Below are positions 58,836-64,000 of a stretch of DNA of 64,000 bases, one piece after another. The notes below the pieces were generated by a model. It did no database searches. It was not told the origin of the DNA and worked only from the letters and a program-made list of their open reading frames with translations. Each line of letters opens with the position of its first letter. The first letter of the stretch is position 1. Location: the NCBI RefSeq assembly GCF_040869045.1, contig NW_027136968.1:124001-188000 (forward strand), in the 5' to 3' direction. The stretch is from Eurosta solidaginis. Taxonomy: Eukaryota > Arthropoda > Insecta > Diptera > Tephritidae. The position numbers and the translations under genes are program-made.

Positions 58836-61800
58836 AATGTGATGGTCTGGTGACATAAGGTCAACGGCCATAAAGTCAATTGGCCTTATTACCACTTTGA
58901 ATGGCCAAAGTTTGATTGAGACTTTTCACACGTATCAAGGCTTGATGACAATGCATTATTGTGATAGTCTGGTGGCATAAGGTCAACGGTCATAAAGTCA
59001 ATTGGCGTTATTACCATTTTGAATGGCCATAAGTTTGGTTGAGACTTTGCACACGTATCAAGGCTCGATGACAATGAATTACTGTGATGGTGTGGTGACA
59101 TAAGGTCAACGGCCATAAGGTCAATTGGTCTTATTACCACTTTTAATGGCCATAAGCATGATTGAAACTTTGCACACGTATCTAGGCTCGATGACAATGC
59201 ATTAATGTGATGGTGTGGTGACATAAGGTCGACGGCCATAAGGTCAATTCGCCTTATTACCACTTTGAATGGCCATAAGTTTCATTGAAACGTTGCACAC
59301 GTATCAAGGCTCGATGAAAATGTATTAAATTGATGGTGTGGTGACATAAGGTCAACGGCCATAAGGTCAGTTGGTCTTATTACCACTTTTAATGGCCATA
59401 AGCATGATTGAAACTTTGCACACGTATCAAGGCTCGATGACAATGCATTAATGTCATGGTGTGGTTACATAAGGTCCACGGCCATAAGGTCAATTGGTCT
59501 TATTACCTCTTTTAATGGCCATAAGCATGATTGAAACTTTGCACACGTATCTAGGCTCGATGACAATGCATTAATGTGATGGTGTGGTGACATAAGGTCA
59601 ACGGCCATAAGGTCAATTGGTCTTATTACCTCTTTTAATGGACAAAAGCATGATTGAAACTTTGCACACGTATGAAGGCTCGACGACAATGCATTAATGT
59701 GATGGTGTGGTGACATAAGGTCAACGGCCATAAGGTCAATTGGCCTTATTACCACTTTGAATGTCCATAATTTTGATTGAAACTTTGCACACGTATCAAT
59801 GCTCGATGACAATGCATTAATGTGATGGTGTGGTGACATAAGGTCGACGGCCATAAGGTCAATTGGCCTTATTACCATTTTGAATGGCCATAGGTTTGAT
59901 TGAAACGTTGCACACGTATCAAGGCTCGATGAAAATGCATTAAATTGATGGTGTGGTGACATAAGGTCAACGGCCATAAGGTCAGTTGGTCTTATTACCA
60001 CTTTTAATGGCCATAAGCATGATTGAAACTTTGCACACGTATCAAGGCTCGATGACAATGCATTAATGTCATGGTGTGGTTACATAAGGTCCACGGCCAT
60101 AAGGTCAATTTGCCTTATTACCACTTTGAATGGCCATAAGTTTGATTGAAACTTTGCACACGTATCAAGGCTCGATGACAATGCATTAATGTGATGGTGC
60201 GGTGACATAAGGTCAATTGGCTTTATTACCTCTTTGCATGGCCATATGTTTGATTGAAACTTTGCACACATATACAGGCTGCCTATACAATGCATTAATG
60301 TGATGGTGTGGTGACATAAGGTCAACGGCCATAAGGTCAATTGGCCTTATTACCACTTTGAATGGCCATAAATTTGATTGAGACTTTGCACACGTATCAA
60401 GGTTCGATGACAATGCATTAATGTGATGGTGTGGTGACATAAGGTCAACGGGCATAAGGTCAGTTGGCCTTATTACCACTTTGAATGGCCATAAGTTTGA
60501 TTGAAACTTTGCACACGTATCAAGGCTCGATGACAATGCATTAATGTGATGGTGTGGTGACATAAGGTCAACGGGCATAAGGTCAATTGGCCTTATTACC
60601 ACTTTGAATGGCCATAAGTTTGATTGAAACTTTGCACACGTATCAAGGCTCGATGACAATGCATTAATGTGATGGTGTGGTGACATAAGGTCAATTGGCC
60701 TTATTACCACTTTGAATGGCCTTAAGTTTGATTGAAACTTTGCACACGTATCAAGGCTCTATAAACATGCATTAATGTGATGGTACGGTGACATAAGGTC
60801 AACGGCCATAAGGTCAATTGGCCTTATTACCACTTTAAATGGCCATAAGTTTGATTGAGACTTTGCACACGTATCAAGGCTCGATGAGAATGCATTAATG
60901 TGATGGTGTGGTGACATAAGGTCAACGGCCATAAGGTCCATTGGCCTTATTACCACTTTGAATGGCCATAAGTTTGATTGAGACTTTGCACACGTATCAA
61001 GGCTCGATGAAAATGCATTAATGTGATGGTGTGGTGACATAAGGTTAGCGGACATAAGGTCAATTGAACTTATGAGCACCCCAAATGGCCATAGATATGA
61101 AACCTTGCACATAATGCGAAAAACGCATTCCTTTATTAATGATAGAAGTGGATGCATGGCACATCTACGAAAGAGCATACTGGAGCCCTTTTTAACACGC
61201 TTTTATTAGCTTGACCTGTATCTATGTAACGGAATCTTTGAGCTTAATTTTCACCGGTTTGTAGAAATCTGATTAAATTAAAACTTTGCATACGTATCAA
61301 CGACTGATGACAAAGCATTAATGTGATGGTTTGGTGACATAGGGTCAACGGCATAAGGCCAATTTGCCTTATTACCACTTTGAATGGCCATAAGTTTGAT
61401 TCAAACTTTGCACACGTATCAAGGCTCGATGACAATGCATTAATGTGATGGTGTGGTGACATAAGGTCAACGGCCATAAGGTAAATTGGCCTCATTATCA
61501 CTTTGAATGGCCATAAGTTTGATTGAAACGTTGCAAACGTATCAAGGATCGATGAAAATGCATTATATTGATGGTGTGGTGACATAAGGTCAACGGCCAT
61601 AAGGTCAATTGGTCTTATTACCACTTTTAATGGCCATAAGCATGATTGAAACTTTGCACACGTATCAAGGCTTGATGACAATGCATTAATGTGATGGTCT
61701 GGTGTCATAAGGTCAACGGCCATAAAGTCAATTGGCCTTATTACCACTTTGAATGGCCATAAGTTTGATTGAGACTTTGCACACCTATAAAGGCTCGATG

Positions 61801-64000
61801 ACAATGCATTAATGTGATGGTGTGGTGACATAAGGTCAACGGCCATAAGGTCAATTGGCCTTATTACCATTTTGAATGGCCATAAGTTTGATGGAAACGT
61901 TGCACACGTATCAAGGCTCGATGAAAATGCATTAAATTGATGGTGCGGTGACATAAAGTCAACGGCCATAAGGCCAATTGGTCTTATTACCACTTTTAAT
62001 GGCCATAGGTTTGATTGAAACTTTGCACAGGTATCAAGGCTTGATGACAATGCATTAATGTGATGGTCTCGTGACATAAGGTCAACGGCCATAAAGTCAA
62101 TTGGCCTTATTACCACTTTGAATGGCCATAAGTTTGATTGAAACTTTGCACACGTATCAAGGCTCGATGAAAATGCATTAATGTGATGTTGCGGTGACAT
62201 AAGGTCAACGGCCATAAAGTCAATTGGCCTTATTACATCTTTGAATGGCCATAAGTTTGATTGAGACTTTGCACACGTATCAAGGCTCGATGACAATGCA
62301 TTACTGTGATGGTGTGGTGACATAGGGTCAACGGCATATTGCCAATTGGCCTTATTACCACTTTGAATGGCCATAAGTTTGATTCAAACTTTGCACACGT
62401 ATCAAGGCTCGATGACAATGCATTAATGTGATGGTGTGGTGACATAAAGTCAACGGCCATAAAGTCAATTGGCCTTATTACCACTTTGAATGGCCATAAG
62501 TTTGATTGAGACTTTGCACACGTATCAAGGCTCGATGACAATGCATTACTGTGATGGTGTGGTGACATAGGGTCAACGGCATATTGCCAATTGGCCTTAT
62601 TACCACTTTGAATGGCCATAAGTTTGATTCAAACGTTGCACACGTATCAAGGCTCGGTGAAATGCATTAAATTAATGGTGCGGTGACATAAGGTCAACGG
62701 CCATAAGGTCAATTGGTCTTATTACCTCTTTTAGTTGCCATAAGTTTGATTGAAACTTCGCACACGTATCAAGGCTTGATGACAATGCATTAATGTGATG
62801 GTGTGGTGACATAAGGTCAACGGCCATAAGGTCAATTGGCCTTATTACCACTTTGTATGGCCATAAGTTTGATTGAAACGTTGCACACGTATCAAGGCTC
62901 GATGACAATGCATTAAATTGATGGCGCGGTGACATAAGGTCAACGGCCATAAGGTCAATTGGTCTTATTACCACTTTTAATGGCCATAAGTTTGATTGAA
63001 ACTTTGCACACGTATCAAGGTTTGATGACAACGCATTAATGTGATGGTGTGCTGACATAAGGTCAACGGCCATAAGGTCAATTGGCCTTATTGCCACTTT
63101 GAATGGGCATAAGTTTGATTGAAACGTTGCACACGTATCAAGGCTCGATGAAAATGCATTAAATTGATAGTGTGGTTACATAAGGTCAACGGCCATAAGG
63201 TCAATTGGTCTTATTACCACTTTTAATGGCCATAAGCATGATTGAAACTTTGCACACATATCAAGGCTCGATGACAATGCATTAGTGTGATGGTGTGGTG
63301 ACATAAGGTCAACGGCCATAAGGTCAATTGGCCTTACTACCACTTTGAATGGCCATAAGTTTGATTGAGACTTTGCACACGTATCAAGGCTCGATGACAA
63401 TGCATTACTGTGATAATGTGGTGACATAGGGTCAACGGCATATTGCCAATTGGCCTTATTACCCCTTTGAATGGCCATAAGTTTGATTCAAACTTTGCAC
63501 ACGTATCAAGGCTGAATGACAATGCATTAATGTGATGGTGTGGTGACATAAGGTCAACGGCCATAAGGTCAATTGGCCTTATTACCACTTTGAATGGGCA
63601 TAAGTTTGATTGAAACGTTGCACACGTATCAAGGCTCGATGAAAATGCATTAAATTGATGGTGCGGCGACATAAGGTCAACGGCCATAAGCTCAATTGGC
63701 CTTATTACCACTTTGAATGGCCATAAGTTTGATTGAAACTTTGCACACGTATCAAGGCTCGATGACAATGCATTAATGTAATGGTGTGGTGACATACGGT
63801 CAATTGGCCTTATTACCTCTTTGAATGGCCATAAGTTTGATTTAAACTTTGCACACATATCAAGGCTCGAAGAAAATGCAATCATGTGATGGTGGGGTGA
63901 ATAAGGTTAGCGGACATAAGGTCAATTGAACTTATGACCACCCCAAATGGCCATAGATTTGAAACCTTGCACTTAATGCGAAAAACGCATTCCTTTGTTA
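58831..64000. repeat. Satellite array, right arm
   Basis: The array resumes immediately after the 3' LTR with the five duplicated target bases GCATT and then the expected continuation of the interrupted monomer (the GATGGTCTGGTGACATAAGG variant that follows TTTAATGACAATGCATT in intact copies near 20141). Monomer type and order match the left arm, so both arms were one array before insertion. A long spacer block lies near 61076-61280, and the window ends inside another one from about 63939. Monomers from about 61300 onward resemble those around 6650-9100 in the left arm. Confidence 0.97.

Overview
This is eukaryotic, most likely insect, heterochromatic DNA. Host gene fragments in the middle of the window (eEF1-gamma, RpL18A, choline/ethanolaminephosphotransferase, METTL5) read as insect, most like higher flies. 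Short introns of about 64 bases and a Bel-Pao retrotransposon agree. A tephritid-type or other brachyceran fly is my inference, not something the sequence proves. I found no bacterial operons, CRISPR array or rRNA genes.

Layout. Positions 1-44447 and 58831-64000 are one interrupted satellite array. It is built from a monomer of about 123 bp (122-123 bp, plus shorter variants), organised into trimers and multi-kilobase higher-order repeats. Recurrent non-monomer spacer blocks of about 180 bp, or a deleted short form, punctuate it. Long minus-strand open frames across the array exist only because 123 is a multiple of three; I do not regard them as genes. A 261-bp non-satellite piece sits at 28858-29118 and a 21-base poly-G tract at 43301-43321.

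Positions 44448-58830 are a single 14.4-kb LTR element inserted into one satellite monomer. It has a 5-bp target duplication (GCATT), LTRs of 510 and 512 bp that differ at only two bases plus C-tract length, and a purine-rich tract before the 3' LTR. Its left half encodes a nearly complete Bel-Pao Gag-Pol (zinc knuckles, aspartic protease, reverse transcriptase with YVDD, RNase H, DDE integrase) broken by one frameshift near 49420. Its right half is extraordinary. Between the end of pol and the 3' LTR lie about 6.9 kb of foreign DNA. This includes a patchwork of host gene fragments, all antisense to the element: eEF1-gamma, a serine carboxypeptidase, an unidentified Ser/Gly-rich exon, a choline/ethanolaminephosphotransferase, two pieces of RpL18A, a METTL5 exon with its splice-site edges, and another unidentified exon pair with an intact 64-bp intron. 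It is followed by a sense-strand, GC-rich, intact 396-codon Gag-like gene (zinc knuckles plus a protease-like domain lacking the D-T/S-G motif) with splice-acceptor-like sequence directly before its ATG.

How the parts may work together. The LTRs would drive a sense transcript carrying gag-pol. A consensus splice donor inside the LTR and an acceptor directly before the Gag-like ORF could yield a spliced subgenomic RNA, as in env-bearing retroelements (inference). The host fragments are antisense in that transcript. Their introns would therefore survive retrotransposition, and the transcript would be complementary to several essential host mRNAs. Whether the mosaic was carried during transposition or accreted afterwards cannot be decided from this window alone.
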